Shown here: one piece after another, positions 1-8,401 of the stretch
Position numbering within the stretch: position 1 is the stretch's first letter
Layout of the letters: every line of letters begins with the position of its first letter
Position numbers and translations under genes: made by a program
The notes under the pieces: generated by a model
Told to the model about the DNA's origin: nothing
Seen by the model: the letters and a program-made list of their open reading frames with translations, nothing else
Databases searched by the model: none
Assembly (NCBI GenBank): GCA_026014565.1
Contig: JAOZIB010000027.1
Span: 46,071-110,070 of the forward strand
Length of the DNA: 64,000 bases
Source of the DNA: Candidatus Bathyarchaeum sp.
GTDB lineage: Archaea > Thermoproteota > Bathyarchaeia > Bathyarchaeales > Bathyarchaeaceae
Direction of reading: 5' to 3'

Positions 1-1
1 C

Positions 2-334
2 CAAAGCGTTTCTGAAGCAAACATTTCCCTTGTAATCCAACGAAAACTCCTAGAACGCGCGGTAAACACCCTCGAAATCGCCCTGTTAGGACGTGAATTC
101 ATCCATGAAATCACAAGTGAAGATGACGTGTGCGTAGTTGCAGTCCTTGGCGCAGGCATGAAAGGCATGATAGGAGTTGCGTCTAGAATCTTTTCCGCAG
201 TTGCAAAACAAAAAATCAATGTCCACATGATAGCACAAGGCTCGTCAGAACTGAACGTGTCTTTTGTAGTCAAAGAAAAAGACGCCCCCCTAACCGCACA
301 AACTATCCACAAAGAATTCAAACTAGATGAATAA
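2..334 (+). CDS. lysC: Aspartate kinase, C-terminal ACT part (5' end outside window)
   Basis: Only the last 110 codons are inside the window; the frame is open from base 2. The visible part reads QSVSEANISLVI, then a second ACT-type repeat with VLGAGMKGMIGVASRIF and INVHMIAQGSSELN, the pattern of the paired regulatory ACT domains at the C-terminus of aspartokinases. The enzyme phosphorylates aspartate at the entry to the lysine, threonine and methionine pathways, and the ACT domains bind the feedback effector. The kinase domain itself cannot be checked here. A downstream start (GTG at 128) would give a 68-residue fragment but breaks the ACT fold, so I read it as a truncated gene. Confidence 0.88.
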   Translation, partial: QSVSEANISLVIQRKLLERAVNTLEIALLGREFIHEITSEDDVCVVAVLGAGMKGMIGVASRIFSAVAKQKINVHMIAQGSSELNVSFVVKEKDAPLTAQTIHKEFKLDE

Positions 335-650
335 CAACTCCCAACGTTTTCTTTCATGGTTGTTATTTTCAAAAAGAGGATGCTGTTAAGTTAGTTGTCA
401 TGAACTTTGTTTTTCAAGTTCAGTGAAAGACGTTTTAATGAGTGTTTAGTTTTGCATTCAGCTATTTCAGTTACAATTGTTTACGCCAGTCCAGAAAATC
501 AATTTAAAAAAGTAAACCTAAAAGGAAAAGACAAGAAAACAGGGATATCGTACAAAAATTTTTAACTTGAAATAACGAAAGAATGAAATACATCTACTGC
601 ATTTTAGTTAAATCCAAAACACTCAAGCAATAAAAAGCGGAGAACTATTA
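335..650. other. Intergenic region, no supported gene
   Basis: AT-rich 316-bp gap between the aspartokinase end and a membrane protein. Only short frames without a credible start or ribosome site are present. The promoter of the downstream gene should lie here, but I see no clear element. Confidence 0.5.
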
Positions 651-1550
651 ATGAAAACTGTTGCGTTATTTCTTGGGTTTATACTATTGTTAATAGGAAC
701 AGGACTTTGGATTACTTCTGCGGTAACTTCACTTCAAGAATACAATCAATATGTAGAACTGATAGCAAGTCAAAATTCAGGACGCCCATTACCCTATTAT
801 TCATGGGAACCTGGAAAAACGTTAAACATTACATCAATTTTCTTGGCTTTTGCTTGGATTCCACTCATTGATTATGCAATTAGAAAAAAAAGTTACCCGT
901 ATTTAAAACAGAAATTAACGTACAAAGGAATTAAACGATTTTCACGTTCTAGTTCTCGTTCCCTGTATGAACTACTATATGGAATAATATTTGGCTACTT
1001 TTCTAGAATTAACCACAAGGTTGGAGCAAAAATTAAGTTTTGGGGCATGAAACTTGAAACATTTGAACACGTGCATCTTCTGACAAAAGTTTTCAGGTGG
1101 ATTGTTTTACCATTGAGTTTAATACATCTTTTTTTAGGATATTTTCTTTTTGGTCAGAACTTTTTAGACACCATAATCATCGGTGTTGTCCTATTTTTCT
1201 ATAGTAATTTTGTGCCTGATTTGCCAGCCATATTCAGACAAAAAATTTACGGTGACAAGAGAGATACACTTTATGAAAAATTATCTAGCTATAAAACATA
1301 TGCTCTTCTTTTATTTGCTCCTTTCTTCATTTTACTTGTCTTCGGTGGCGCGAAAATAAAATGGAAGACAACTGAAACTTTTCACAATTTCAAGTCTTTA
1401 GCCATTTACGGAACATTTCTGTTCATAATCAGTTTGTTGGTTTTGTTCATTTTTCCAACTTCAATCGGAGGAATAATAGAGACAGTTTGTGTCCCACTTT
1501 ATGCTATTTTGGGATATCTGACCCATCTAAAAGTTGACCTTATATTCTAA
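651..1550 (+). CDS. Multi-spanning membrane protein, unknown function
   Basis: 299 residues with hydrophobic segments at about 5-27, 58-75, 148-168, 172-192, 214-232 and 250-285, so probably six membrane spans. The sequence VPDLP at the end of the fourth span, with histidines before it (EHVHLL, LIHLF), recalls the DUF457-like family of membrane-bound metal-dependent hydrolases, but the usual HxxxxH and DxDH residues are not convincingly present. It starts at an ATG and is monocistronic, with a large gap on both sides. I do not assign a function. Confidence 0.7.
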   Translation: MKTVALFLGFILLLIGTGLWITSAVTSLQEYNQYVELIASQNSGRPLPYYSWEPGKTLNITSIFLAFAWIPLIDYAIRKKSYPYLKQKLTYKGIKRFSRSSSRSLYELLYGIIFGYFSRINHKVGAKIKFWGMKLETFEHVHLLTKVFRWIVLPLSLIHLFLGYFLFGQNFLDTIIIGVVLFFYSNFVPDLPAIFRQKIYGDKRDTLYEKLSSYKTYALLLFAPFFILLVFGGAKIKWKTTETFHNFKSLAIYGTFLFIISLLVLFIFPTSIGGIIETVCVPLYAILGYLTHLKVDLIF

Positions 1551-1717
1551 TCAAAAAATGATGACATCTATGGCATCATTACAAGTTCATGAATTAGAAA
1601 CAAACCTTAAAAATTATTACAAATTTAAAATGGAGCTAAATCAACTTTTGCTCACGAAAAATAACTTAATGCCATCCAAAAAGGGTAAGGTTTTAAACTT
1701 GCAGGCCTAACCAATGT

Positions 1718-1779
1718 AGTTGTGATGAGGGACACCATTCTGAACCTTCGTAATGATGAGATGGAGCGACTCTGAAACG
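1718..1779 (+). ncRNA. Box C/D small guide RNA
   Basis: Four boxes occur in the right order and spacing: C (GTGATGA, 1722-1728), D' (CTGA, 1740-1743), C' (ATGATGA, 1753-1759) and D (CTGA, 1772-1775). The two guide regions are 11 nt (1729-1739) and 12 nt (1760-1771), the standard length in archaea, separated by a 9-nt D'-C' spacer. Such RNAs bind L7Ae, Nop5 and fibrillarin and direct 2'-O-methylation of the target base five nucleotides upstream of the D or D' box. Expected targets are sequences complementary to GGGACACCATT and GATGGAGCGACT; I could not search for them. The exact ends are estimates. Confidence 0.75.
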
Positions 1780-1931
1780 GCTTACGGACTTCGTAACAGT
1801 TAATGTTAAAGTCCAATGTAGACGCAAAACTGCAAACTCGTGCAGAAAGCGGATGACCATTAAGCAAAAACTCACGTAACCTTTAAGAAGCACACTACGG
1901 GAAAAAGTATCCGAAAAGGAAAGCGATCAAT

Positions 1932-2021
1932 ATGGCACGACATCACGGCATGACAAAAAAGACCGCCAAAAAGAAACAAAAACGAGTAAAAAAGAAAAGA
2001 CAAAAAAGACGGAAGAGGTAA
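1932..2021 (+). CDS. 29-residue highly basic peptide, possible small ribosomal protein
   Basis: ATG-initiated frame of 29 codons starting MARHHGMTKKTAKKKQ and ending in a run of Lys and Arg with no acidic residue at all. A purine-rich stretch (AAAAGGAAAG) precedes the start, and a T-rich tract (2040-2057) follows the stop, so it looks like a complete transcription unit. Size and composition are like eL41, the 25-residue all-basic ribosomal peptide, but I cannot align the two convincingly. It lies 150 bp downstream of the C/D sRNA on the same strand. It could be a chance frame in A-rich DNA; the complete ORF with flanking signals argues against that. Confidence 0.5.
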   Translation: MARHHGMTKKTAKKKQKRVKKKRQKRRKR

Positions 2022-2208
2022 ACCCAACAAGATCGCCCGTTTTTCTCAGTTCTTTTTCATAAAATAATGTGCCGCAAACAGGCACACTTTTAGTTTTAAT
2101 TTACATAAAATCAAACAGCACCAAGCATAACCATTATGAACTTTTTGTAAGCATCAGGACTCAAACAATTTAAACCAAAAAAAAAGAAAAAATTTTTGTT
2201 TTTGGAAA

Positions 2209-3039
2209 TTATGCAACAGCAGGATAAATAACTGCAGTTAACGATGGAATTGAAATGTTAAGCCAGAAGTAAACTGCAACAACAAGCATCAAAACAGAAA
2301 TCACTAACAGTAAATAATCAGACCGCTTCAATTTGAGAGAGTAAAGGTTTGTACGGTTTTTGTTGGCTCCCCATGCCCGGGATTCCATGGCTTCCGCGAG
2401 TTCTAGGCTTCTTCGAATTGCGTTAACTATTAACGGAATAAGAATAGGAATATAGTTTCTTATCCGCTTAAGCAAGTTACCCTGTTCTAATTCTAGGCCA
2501 CGAGCTTTTTGGGCATCCATTATGGTTTGGGCTTCGTCTGCTAGCACGGGGACAAAACGAATCGCAGTAGTAAAAGCAAAACAGAACTCGTAAGGAACAT
2601 GACTTTGTTGCAGTGCCAATCCCAGATGGTCTGGAGAAGTAGTTAAAAAGAACACAGAAAACGAGGCAATCAAAACAACAAAACGCAGGGTCATAGATAT
2701 TGACCGCTCCAATAGCACTAAATATTCATAACCTGTGTCCACAGGGGGAGTGATTTGGGGAAAGGAAGCAGGATACAAAAACCCAAAAATGAAGTTAGTA
2801 GCAAAAATGAATATCGCCAACAGCAAAGCACCCCGCAAAGAACGCAACCATTGACGATTTACCTTAGCAACAAAAACGAAAGGCAAAGGAACCATAAACA
2901 AAACAACCAACGCAAAAATGTTGGTAAACAGCAATGCCATAACAAACAAAACTAAAACAAAGAAAAACTTAACCCGAGGGTCTAGGTCATGAATCAAAGA
3001 AGAAACTTTTCGGAACTTGAAGCCTTCAAAAACGCTCAT
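2209..3039 (-). CDS. ecfT: ECF transporter transmembrane subunit EcfT
   Basis: 276 residues with five to six membrane helices and the two cytoplasmic coupling motifs with the Ala-Arg-Gly signature (DAQKARGLELEQG near 165-177 and AMESRAWGANKNR near 218-230) that grip the two ATPases. It is the membrane core of an energy-coupling factor vitamin or cofactor importer. The ATG is preceded by GAGGAAACAATC and overlaps the stop of the upstream EcfA gene, so the three Ecf genes are translated as one operon. No S component is encoded beside it, which points to a group II module whose S subunit is elsewhere; the gene at 50834-51337 is a candidate. Confidence 0.93.
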   Translation of the reverse strand: MSVFEGFKFRKVSSLIHDLDPRVKFFFVLVLFVMALLFTNIFALVVLFMVPLPFVFVAKVNRQWLRSLRGALLLAIFIFATNFIFGFLYPASFPQITPPVDTGYEYLVLLERSISMTLRFVVLIASFSVFFLTTSPDHLGLALQQSHVPYEFCFAFTTAIRFVPVLADEAQTIMDAQKARGLELEQGNLLKRIRNYIPILIPLIVNAIRRSLELAEAMESRAWGANKNRTNLYSLKLKRSDYLLLVISVLMLVVAVYFWLNISIPSLTAVIYPAVA

Positions 3040-3857
3040 GATTGTTTCCTCAACCGTTTTAGTAAAATGTCTGCAGCTTCATGTACACCAATAACGTCAG
3101 TAGGCAACCCCAAATCTGCAAGTTCCAAAAAGATCTTGGTTATCTGAGGAGGAACAATGGAAGCCTGAGCCAACAGATCAGCATCGTTTAGTATTTTTTC
3201 AGCTTGACCATCAAGCAAAATTTGGCCATGACGCATCAAAATAACGCGGGGGTTGCATTCTGCGACAAATTCCACATCGTGAGTAACTACAACTACTGTT
3301 TTTTTCTGGGCATTTAACTGCAAAATAAACTGTTGTAACTTTTCTTTTTGGAGATGGTCTTGACCAATTGTGGGTTCATCCAAAATGACTGCCTGTGGGT
3401 CCCAAGCAAGAATTGAAGCTAGTGCTACTCGTTTTCGTTCTCCTCCGCTGAGCATAAAGGGCGAAGTTTTACGGTATTGAACAATATCCAACAGATTTAG
3501 GGCCCATTCAACTTGTTTTTCGATTACTGCTTCTTCAAAGCCAAAATTTTTGAGGGCAAAAGCAATTTCTTCTTCTACGGTTTCGCTGAATAGTTGATGG
3601 TCAGGATTTTGGAACACAAATCCAACATTTCGAGCCAGCTTGGCAACACTTGTGTCACAGGTGCTTACGCCGTCAACTAAGACTTCTCCGTGGGTGGGTT
3701 TTAGTAAACCATTAAAGTGTTTAACCAGAGTGGTCTTTCCAGCTCCGTTTTGTCCCATGATTGCCAAAAACTCGCCATCGTTAACTGTCAAGTTGATTCC
3801 TTTCAGAGCTTCAAATCCAGTTGAGTAAGCGTAATGTAGGTCTTTGACTTCAAGCAT
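3036..3857 (-). CDS. ecfA: ECF transporter ATPase subunit (EcfA2-like)
   Basis: ABC ATPase of 273 residues from the ATG at 3857, which gives MLEVKDLHYAY, the usual family start; an ATG four codons upstream (3869) is also open. Walker A is GQNGAGKTT, the Q-loop is FQNPDHQ, the signature is LSGGERKRV, Walker B is VILDEPTIGQD and the switch histidine is in VVVTHD. It forms a heterodimer with the product of the adjacent gene and couples ATP hydrolysis to movement of EcfT. It overlaps the upstream ATPase gene by eight bases and the downstream ecfT by four. Confidence 0.93.
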   Translation of the reverse strand: MLEVKDLHYAYSTGFEALKGINLTVNDGEFLAIMGQNGAGKTTLVKHFNGLLKPTHGEVLVDGVSTCDTSVAKLARNVGFVFQNPDHQLFSETVEEEIAFALKNFGFEEAVIEKQVEWALNLLDIVQYRKTSPFMLSGGERKRVALASILAWDPQAVILDEPTIGQDHLQKEKLQQFILQLNAQKKTVVVVTHDVEFVAECNPRVILMRHGQILLDGQAEKILNDADLLAQASIVPPQITKIFLELADLGLPTDVIGVHEAADILLKRLRKQS

Positions 3858-4698
3858 TGGCCAAAGCATCCCGCAACAGTTTTGCAGCTTCTTCTGGAGT
3901 AACTGGAACTTTTTTCAGGTCCACTCCATTCTTCTTAAGATGCTGATACAATATAGTAGCCTTTGGAATTCCAACACCAATCAGTCTCGCTTCTTCAGAT
4001 GTGAAAATCTCTCTTGGACTTCCAGATAAGGCGATTTCACCTTTGTTCATTACAATAACGCGATTAGCATACTTTGCCGCAAGGTCCAACCGGTGTTCAA
4101 CTAGAACTATTGTGATTCCTAGTTCTTTGTTTAGATTGCTGATTACTTCAAAGATTTTTTCGGCACCCAAAGGGTCAAGAAAAGAAGTGGGCTCATCCAA
4201 TATTATGATTTCAGGCTGCATTGCTAGTACTGAAGCGATGGCAACTCGTTGTTGTTGTCCTCCAGAAAGTTCATGTGGGGGCCTTTCAGTTAATTCACAT
4301 ATTCCTGCCTTTTTAAGGGCCCAATCTACACGTTTTCTCATATCGTCACGGGGCATGGCAAAGTTTTCTAGACCAAAGGCGACATCTTTTTCTACGGATA
4401 AGGCAAACAACTGGTTTTCAGGGTTTTGAAACACCAACCCAACATGACGAGCAAGTTCGTGAATTTGGTGCTCAGAAACATCAAGTCCAACAACTGTTAT
4501 GTTTCCTTCTAAATTGCCATTGTAAAAATGAGGAACAAGACCATTAAAACAGCGACACAAAGTAGTTTTTCCGCATCCGCTGGGTCCAGTTAAAATCACA
4601 AAGTCACCCTTGTTTATAGTGATTGAAACATTCCTGATTGATGGCTTTTCTGAGTTAGGATAATAATACGTCAGATTATTTGATTCAATCACAGCCAA
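3850..4698 (-). CDS. ecfA: ECF transporter ATPase subunit (EcfA1-like)
   Basis: 282-residue ABC ATPase and first gene of the ecf operon. Walker A is GPSGCGKTT, the Q-loop FQNPENQ, the signature LSGGQQQRV, Walker B IIILDEPTSFLDP and the switch region VLVEHR. The long C-terminal tail after residue 215 is typical of EcfA proteins. The frame begins at TTG 4698 behind GGCGGATAAC; a GTG at 4692 is an alternative. Pairing of two different ATPases with one EcfT is the standard ECF composition. Confidence 0.93.
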   Translation of the reverse strand: MAVIESNNLTYYYPNSEKPSIRNVSITINKGDFVILTGPSGCGKTTLCRCFNGLVPHFYNGNLEGNITVVGLDVSEHQIHELARHVGLVFQNPENQLFALSVEKDVAFGLENFAMPRDDMRKRVDWALKKAGICELTERPPHELSGGQQQRVAIASVLAMQPEIIILDEPTSFLDPLGAEKIFEVISNLNKELGITIVLVEHRLDLAAKYANRVIVMNKGEIALSGSPREIFTSEEARLIGVGIPKATILYQHLKKNGVDLKKVPVTPEEAAKLLRDALANA

Positions 4699-4761
4699 GT
4701 TATCCGCCAGCTTGTTATTGCAATTTTTTTACTCCATTTAAGAGTAACTACTCAAAAAAGG

Positions 4762-5742
4762 TTAACTAAGCTCCTGTTTTATGAGTTTTTCACAAAACTT
4801 TAAAGAATCCTTAACGCTGCCAGTTCCATTTGCACCAGCAGAAACAGAATGCCCACCCCCCATTCCCCCCAAAAAAGTACCAAGAGGAGCTGCCAAATCG
4901 GTTCCCATATGGATTCCAGTCTTATCAAAAAACGCTTGGGAGGCTCTAAAACTTACTTGAATTGCATCCCCTTTTTCTCCTGCAACAACAGCAACATGGG
5001 CTCCAAGGGCAACAAGACCCCGGGCAGCAGAAGCCTGAAAAGTACTAACATGTGAAAGAACGATTAACCATTTGTCCACTTTTACTATTTTGATTCTACC
5101 TGCAGTTTTTAGCCGAGCAACACGCTCAGAATAATCCATAGGCAAGGATAGAATCGGAAGAAGCTCTTGGGGATTTACTGTTTGGGCAAGCTGTGCAACA
5201 ATTTTCAAGGTTTCTGAATTAGCCAAAATAAAGTGACGACTATCAAAAGCAATACCAAGAAACAGCCCTTTTGCGGAGTCTAGCGAGGGAGTGATTTTTG
5301 CTTCTTTAAATAATCTGTAAACGATTTCACACGTAGAACATGCAGATTCATCAGTTACTGAAAGGGTTGAAATTTCCTGAGTTTCAGGATGAGGCGCATG
5401 ATGGTCAATTAGAAGTAGTGGTTGGTTGGATTTAATTCGTGGGGCCCATTCATTTAACTGCTGTAAGGTGTTTGTGTCAAGCAAAACAACCAAATCTGCA
5501 GTTTCGATTTGAGGTTGGATCGTAAGCTCCACGTTTATGGATTCAATCACAGCTTTGGAAAGTTTACTAGGACCCTCAGGAGAGGCAACTTCAGTTTTTA
5601 TGTTGGGCTTTAACTGTTTTAACAGATTTTGAAATGCAAACGCAGCGCCAATAGCGTCAGGGTCGGCGTTGTGATGACACAAAAGAACAACTTGTTTAGC
5701 TTCAAGCGTGTCAAGCAAAGAAGTTATTTTTCTGATTTGCAC
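4762..5742 (-). CDS. DHH/DHHA1 family phosphoesterase (NrnA/RecJ-like)
   Basis: 326 residues. The N-terminal DHH domain shows motif I CHHNADPDAIGAA, motif II VLLDTNT and motif III LLIDHHAPH, which bind the two catalytic metals; the C-terminal DHHA1 domain has the glycine-rich GGMGGGHSVSAGA near 294-306. Family members hydrolyse short oligonucleotides, cyclic dinucleotides or PAP. The GTG start lies inside the end of the DUF3194 gene, so it is the last gene of the long translation/RNA-decay operon, which makes an RNA-turnover role likely but unproven. It lacks the extended size of RecJ or GAN nucleases. Confidence 0.85.
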   Translation of the reverse strand: MQIRKITSLLDTLEAKQVVLLCHHNADPDAIGAAFAFQNLLKQLKPNIKTEVASPEGPSKLSKAVIESINVELTIQPQIETADLVVLLDTNTLQQLNEWAPRIKSNQPLLLIDHHAPHPETQEISTLSVTDESACSTCEIVYRLFKEAKITPSLDSAKGLFLGIAFDSRHFILANSETLKIVAQLAQTVNPQELLPILSLPMDYSERVARLKTAGRIKIVKVDKWLIVLSHVSTFQASAARGLVALGAHVAVVAGEKGDAIQVSFRASQAFFDKTGIHMGTDLAAPLGTFLGGMGGGHSVSAGANGTGSVKDSLKFCEKLIKQELS

Positions 5743-6026
5743 TTGAGGTCCCTCAAGTATTCTTCGATTGCAATAAAAGCTTGGTTTGTTGCTTCTTTGG
5801 TCAGGGACTTAACGTCAAAGTCCTTCATTACTGGAGATAGAACAACATTCACGTCAACGTTTACTGTAACAGGTTTTGTTCCTTGTGCGTCCACAAAAAC
5901 ATCAAGATCAATTATCCTGCCTGTAGAAACCTGAGACAAAACATATTTTCTGGCAGCTTGTTCTCCCTTCTCACAGAGTTCCCCTACTTGGTCGAGGGTT
6001 AGTTCAGGGATGCCAATTTCTGCCAA
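5724..6026 (-). CDS. DUF3194 family protein
   Basis: 100 residues; sequence and location match the small archaeal DUF3194 family, which is regularly encoded directly downstream of prefoldin beta. Function unknown. It contains a central beta-rich part (DLDVFVDAQGTKPVTVNVDVNV, in shorter pieces recognisable as alternating hydrophobic residues) and a helical end. Start taken as TTG 6026; no ATG is available nearby. It overlaps the following DHH gene by 19 bases. Confidence 0.8.
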   Translation of the reverse strand: MAEIGIPELTLDQVGELCEKGEQAARKYVLSQVSTGRIIDLDVFVDAQGTKPVTVNVDVNVVLSPVMKDFDVKSLTKEATNQAFIAIEEYLRDLKCKSEK

Positions 6027-6039
6027 AAGGCTCTCATCC

Positions 6040-6408
6040 CTATGCTGAACCGGATACTGGGCTTAAGTCCTGCTGTAGTTGCTCTTGAAGTTCTTTGACC
6101 TGAGTTTTGATGCGTTCATCTTGTTTGGCTAGAACGTCAACTCGCATTTTCAAGAGTTCTTTACGTTCAGAAAGTTCTGTTTCCACGGTGTTTCTTTCTG
6201 ATTTAACAAGAATGGCACCAATGGATTTGTAAACAACAGCAGTTTCTTCTAATTTTTCTAATTCAGCTTTAGCTTGTTCAACTTCGTTGAGTTGCATTTC
6301 AAGCTGCTGTTTTTGAGCCATTACACTTTGAAGGCTCTGCTGTAACTGTTGAAGCCTCATTAATCGCTGCTGGACTTGGGGGGGAAGTTTAGAAAGTTCT
6401 TCGCTCAT
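6040..6408 (-). CDS. pfdB: Prefoldin beta subunit
   Basis: 122 residues from the ATG at 6408, which has GAGGAG ten bases upstream; a longer open frame to 6465 exists but adds 19 residues foreign to the family. Two long coiled-coil helices (about 5-45 and 75-112) flank a short beta hairpin with the recognisable YKSIGAILVKSER and the conserved LQ-rich heptads. Beta subunits form the hexameric jellyfish-shaped chaperone with alpha subunits and hand unfolded proteins to the thermosome. Alpha is not in this window. Confidence 0.92.
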   Translation of the reverse strand: MSEELSKLPPQVQQRLMRLQQLQQSLQSVMAQKQQLEMQLNEVEQAKAELEKLEETAVVYKSIGAILVKSERNTVETELSERKELLKMRVDVLAKQDERIKTQVKELQEQLQQDLSPVSGSA

Positions 6409-6487
6409 TTTATACTCCTCAAACATTTGATTCTGAGTTCTTCCAGCATAAATACCTTGGCACATATTAAGCGTTTCAGTAATTAGT

Positions 6488-6733
6488 CTATTCTGAAAAC
6501 TTTTGCAGATTCATTGCCACGCCAACTAACCGCAAATACGAATTCATCGCAGCACGCAAAGCAGAAGTATCCGTTGCCTCAAAATCCAAAACTAGACTCT
6601 GATCCTCGGCAGCCATGCATACTTTTGAGCGGCTAGTAGAAGAAGATGCAATCTCAGGTTTAAGAGCCTGCATAACTACTTCCAGTTGTTTGTCAGAAGA
6701 AAAATTTAGACGCACCACAGCTTTGGCTTTCAT
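6488..6733 (-). CDS. pcc1: KEOPS complex subunit Pcc1
   Basis: 81 residues from the ATG at 6733, two bases after the stop of the Brix gene; a TTG at 6748 would add five residues. The pattern VRLNFSSDKQLEVVMQALKPE followed by LVLDFEATDTSALRAAMNSYLRL is the Pcc1 fold (beta-beta-alpha repeats). Pcc1 dimerises and holds Kae1 in KEOPS, the complex that makes the t6A modification at position 37 of ANN-decoding tRNAs. The other KEOPS genes are not in this window. Confidence 0.88.
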   Translation of the reverse strand: MKAKAVVRLNFSSDKQLEVVMQALKPEIASSSTSRSKVCMAAEDQSLVLDFEATDTSALRAAMNSYLRLVGVAMNLQKFSE

Positions 6734-6735
6734 GA

Positions 6736-7275
6736 TTAAACGTTCCAAATTAATCTTGAAAAAGTGACTTGGGGTCCTATTTCAACCATTCGTTCAAGCA
6801 ACATGAAAGTCATTTTAACCCGCTGTTTAGAATCAAAGGACAGATGTAATGAAACCCGATGATTTCCAGAGGCTTCACCCAAAGACGAAACAGGTAAACC
6901 AAAAAACTGGGACAAACTTGCAGCTAAACGTTGTAACTCAGCTGAAGATTCGTGTTCTAAAGTAATCACAGAAGATTTGATTCGGCTAGTTTGGTTGAGT
7001 TCACGTCGCAAACGAATGTTTTGAATGATCATCAACGGAGAAACAGCAGTTAAACCCAAGGATATCTTGTACAAACCAATTTTTCCAGGTGCACCATGCC
7101 ATCTGCCGATAACAACTACATAGTCACAGTTAAATTCAATTGCTTTCTCTGCTACTGCATCTAGACTCATTTTTCCACGATTAACACGGATAATATCGGG
7201 AAAAGAAGAAAGTAAATCTCGACAAAAGGTGCGAATTCTTTGTGTGGGTCGTCTAGAAGTAGTCAACAAAATCAA
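6736..7275 (-). CDS. Brix domain ribosome-biogenesis protein
   Basis: 179 residues starting MILLTTSRRPTQRIRTFCRDL, the signature N-terminus of the archaeal single-domain Brix/IMP4 proteins, followed by CDYVVVIGRWHGAPGKIGLYKI, here cited as the conserved core split around GRWHG. Eukaryotic relatives (Imp4, Rpf, Brx1) bind pre-rRNA during subunit assembly. It sits between eL43 and Pcc1, the usual archaeal neighbourhood. Confidence 0.88.
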   Translation of the reverse strand: MILLTTSRRPTQRIRTFCRDLLSSFPDIIRVNRGKMSLDAVAEKAIEFNCDYVVVIGRWHGAPGKIGLYKISLGLTAVSPLMIIQNIRLRRELNQTSRIKSSVITLEHESSAELQRLAASLSQFFGLPVSSLGEASGNHRVSLHLSFDSKQRVKMTFMLLERMVEIGPQVTFSRLIWNV

Positions 7276-7331
7276 ATTTTAATCCACTTCATCAAAAAAG
7301 GGTGGCAGAAAGGCATAAGCCTTCTGGAAGT

Positions 7332-7601
7332 TTAGGACTCAGATGCGCTTTTTACTTGGCGCTTTGCTACAACTCCAAGTTTGGTAACTGGAGTATAGGC
7401 TCCACCAGCAAAAGTTACATTACATTTTCCACAGTTCCAAACACCAACGCTTTCGCGTTTAACAGCTTCTGCTCCACATTGGGGGCATTTGTGGGTTTGG
7501 CGTTGTTCTGTGAGAACTTTAACGTAACGTTTTCTGATTGTTGCACCATAGCGAGCGCCAAGACCTCTAGTCATTGCAACTTTCTTTGTATTTCTTCCCA
7601 T
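7332..7601 (-). CDS. rpl37ae: Large ribosomal subunit protein eL43 (L37Ae)
   Basis: 89 residues with the Cys-x2-Cys...Cys-x2-Cys zinc site CPQCGAEAVKR...WNCGKCNVTF at about 39-60, and the N-terminus [19 protein letters not shown] typical of eL43. The ATG overlaps the stop of rrp42 (TGATG), so translation is coupled. An rpoP gene, often found just after L37Ae in archaea, is absent from the 56-bp gap before Brix. Confidence 0.95.
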   Translation of the reverse strand: MGRNTKKVAMTRGLGARYGATIRKRYVKVLTEQRQTHKCPQCGAEAVKRESVGVWNCGKCNVTFAGGAYTPVTKLGVVAKRQVKSASES

Positions 7602-8401
7602 CAGCTTTTAACCACGATTTTTCGTAATTCTTTAGACTTTTCAGATGCAATTTTTACGGCTTCAAAGATTTCTTCTTTGGTAAAGAAGCCACTGCCTCCA
7701 CCTTTCTGCATAGCACAGATGTTTCCGTCTTTGTTCATTGTTATTGTCAGTCTTGCATCCATTACCTGTTCTTCATCAAGTCCAGTGTCCAATATGAGCT
7801 TATCGCCTATTTTAGCAAAAGTAACTGCAATAGGATGGTCAACCACAGGCAACGGAGTGTATCCAGGTTGCTTTACGATTTCACATTCTTCTACAGTATA
7901 CTTGAACATCTTAGCGTTAAGCAAAGCTGCCAAAGCTGCAATGGCTGAAGCATCAATTAGGTTTCCGTCGTGATTAAGAACATAAACATCAACAAAAACT
8001 ACGAACACCAGTTTACCTGGTTCGACACATAGTTTTTCTACGTCAATGGCTCCTGATTCACGGATTCCTCTGTCTACAACTCGGGCTAGTTCTACTGCAT
8101 CTTCGCCAGGCGGTCCAGTTTCAAAGTCTGGAGAGGCAAGAGGCACAAGTTCAGCGTTACAGGTAAGAACACCTTTCTCGGGGGTGTCTGGGAATGGGGT
8201 TCCTGTTCCGATTTTAACGCCAACCATAACGTCAGTTTGACCTAAACGTACACGGGCAGAACCTTCTGCTTTTTCGATTACACCGCATTCGATTTGAATG
8301 TCACGGTAATCTGTGAGTCCGCGTCCGTCGATTCGTTCATCGTTTTTTAGAAGCTCGGCTATTCGTTTCTTTTTTACATTTACTACTACAGATGAGGTCA
8401 T
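7601..8401 (-). CDS. rrp42: Exosome complex component Rrp42
   Basis: 266-residue RNase PH-fold protein. [28 protein letters not shown] and the C-terminal [15 protein letters not shown] are Rrp42 landmarks. It pairs with Rrp41 in the hexameric ring of the archaeal exosome, which degrades and tails RNA 3' ends; Rrp42 itself lacks the catalytic aspartate but shapes the active site. Its ATG overlaps the rrp41 stop (ATGA), and its stop overlaps the eL43 start. Confidence 0.96.
   Translation of the reverse strand: MTSSVVVNVKKKRIAELLKNDERIDGRGLTDYRDIQIECGVIEKAEGSARVRLGQTDVMVGVKIGTGTPFPDTPEKGVLTCNAELVPLASPDFETGPPGEDAVELARVVDRGIRESGAIDVEKLCVEPGKLVFVVFVDVYVLNHDGNLIDASAIAALAALLNAKMFKYTVEECEIVKQPGYTPLPVVDHPIAVTFAKIGDKLILDTGLDEEQVMDARLTITMNKDGNICAMQKGGGSGFFTKEEIFEAVKIASEKSKELRKIVVKS

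Noticed and set aside
1652..1893. Two minus-strand frames of 66 and 71 codons
   Set aside because: They lie antisense to the C/D sRNA region, overlap each other in different frames and have no ribosome site or protein-like composition.
7302..7973. 223-codon plus-strand frame
   Set aside because: Antisense to eL43 and rrp42, which are certain genes; a shadow of their codon use.
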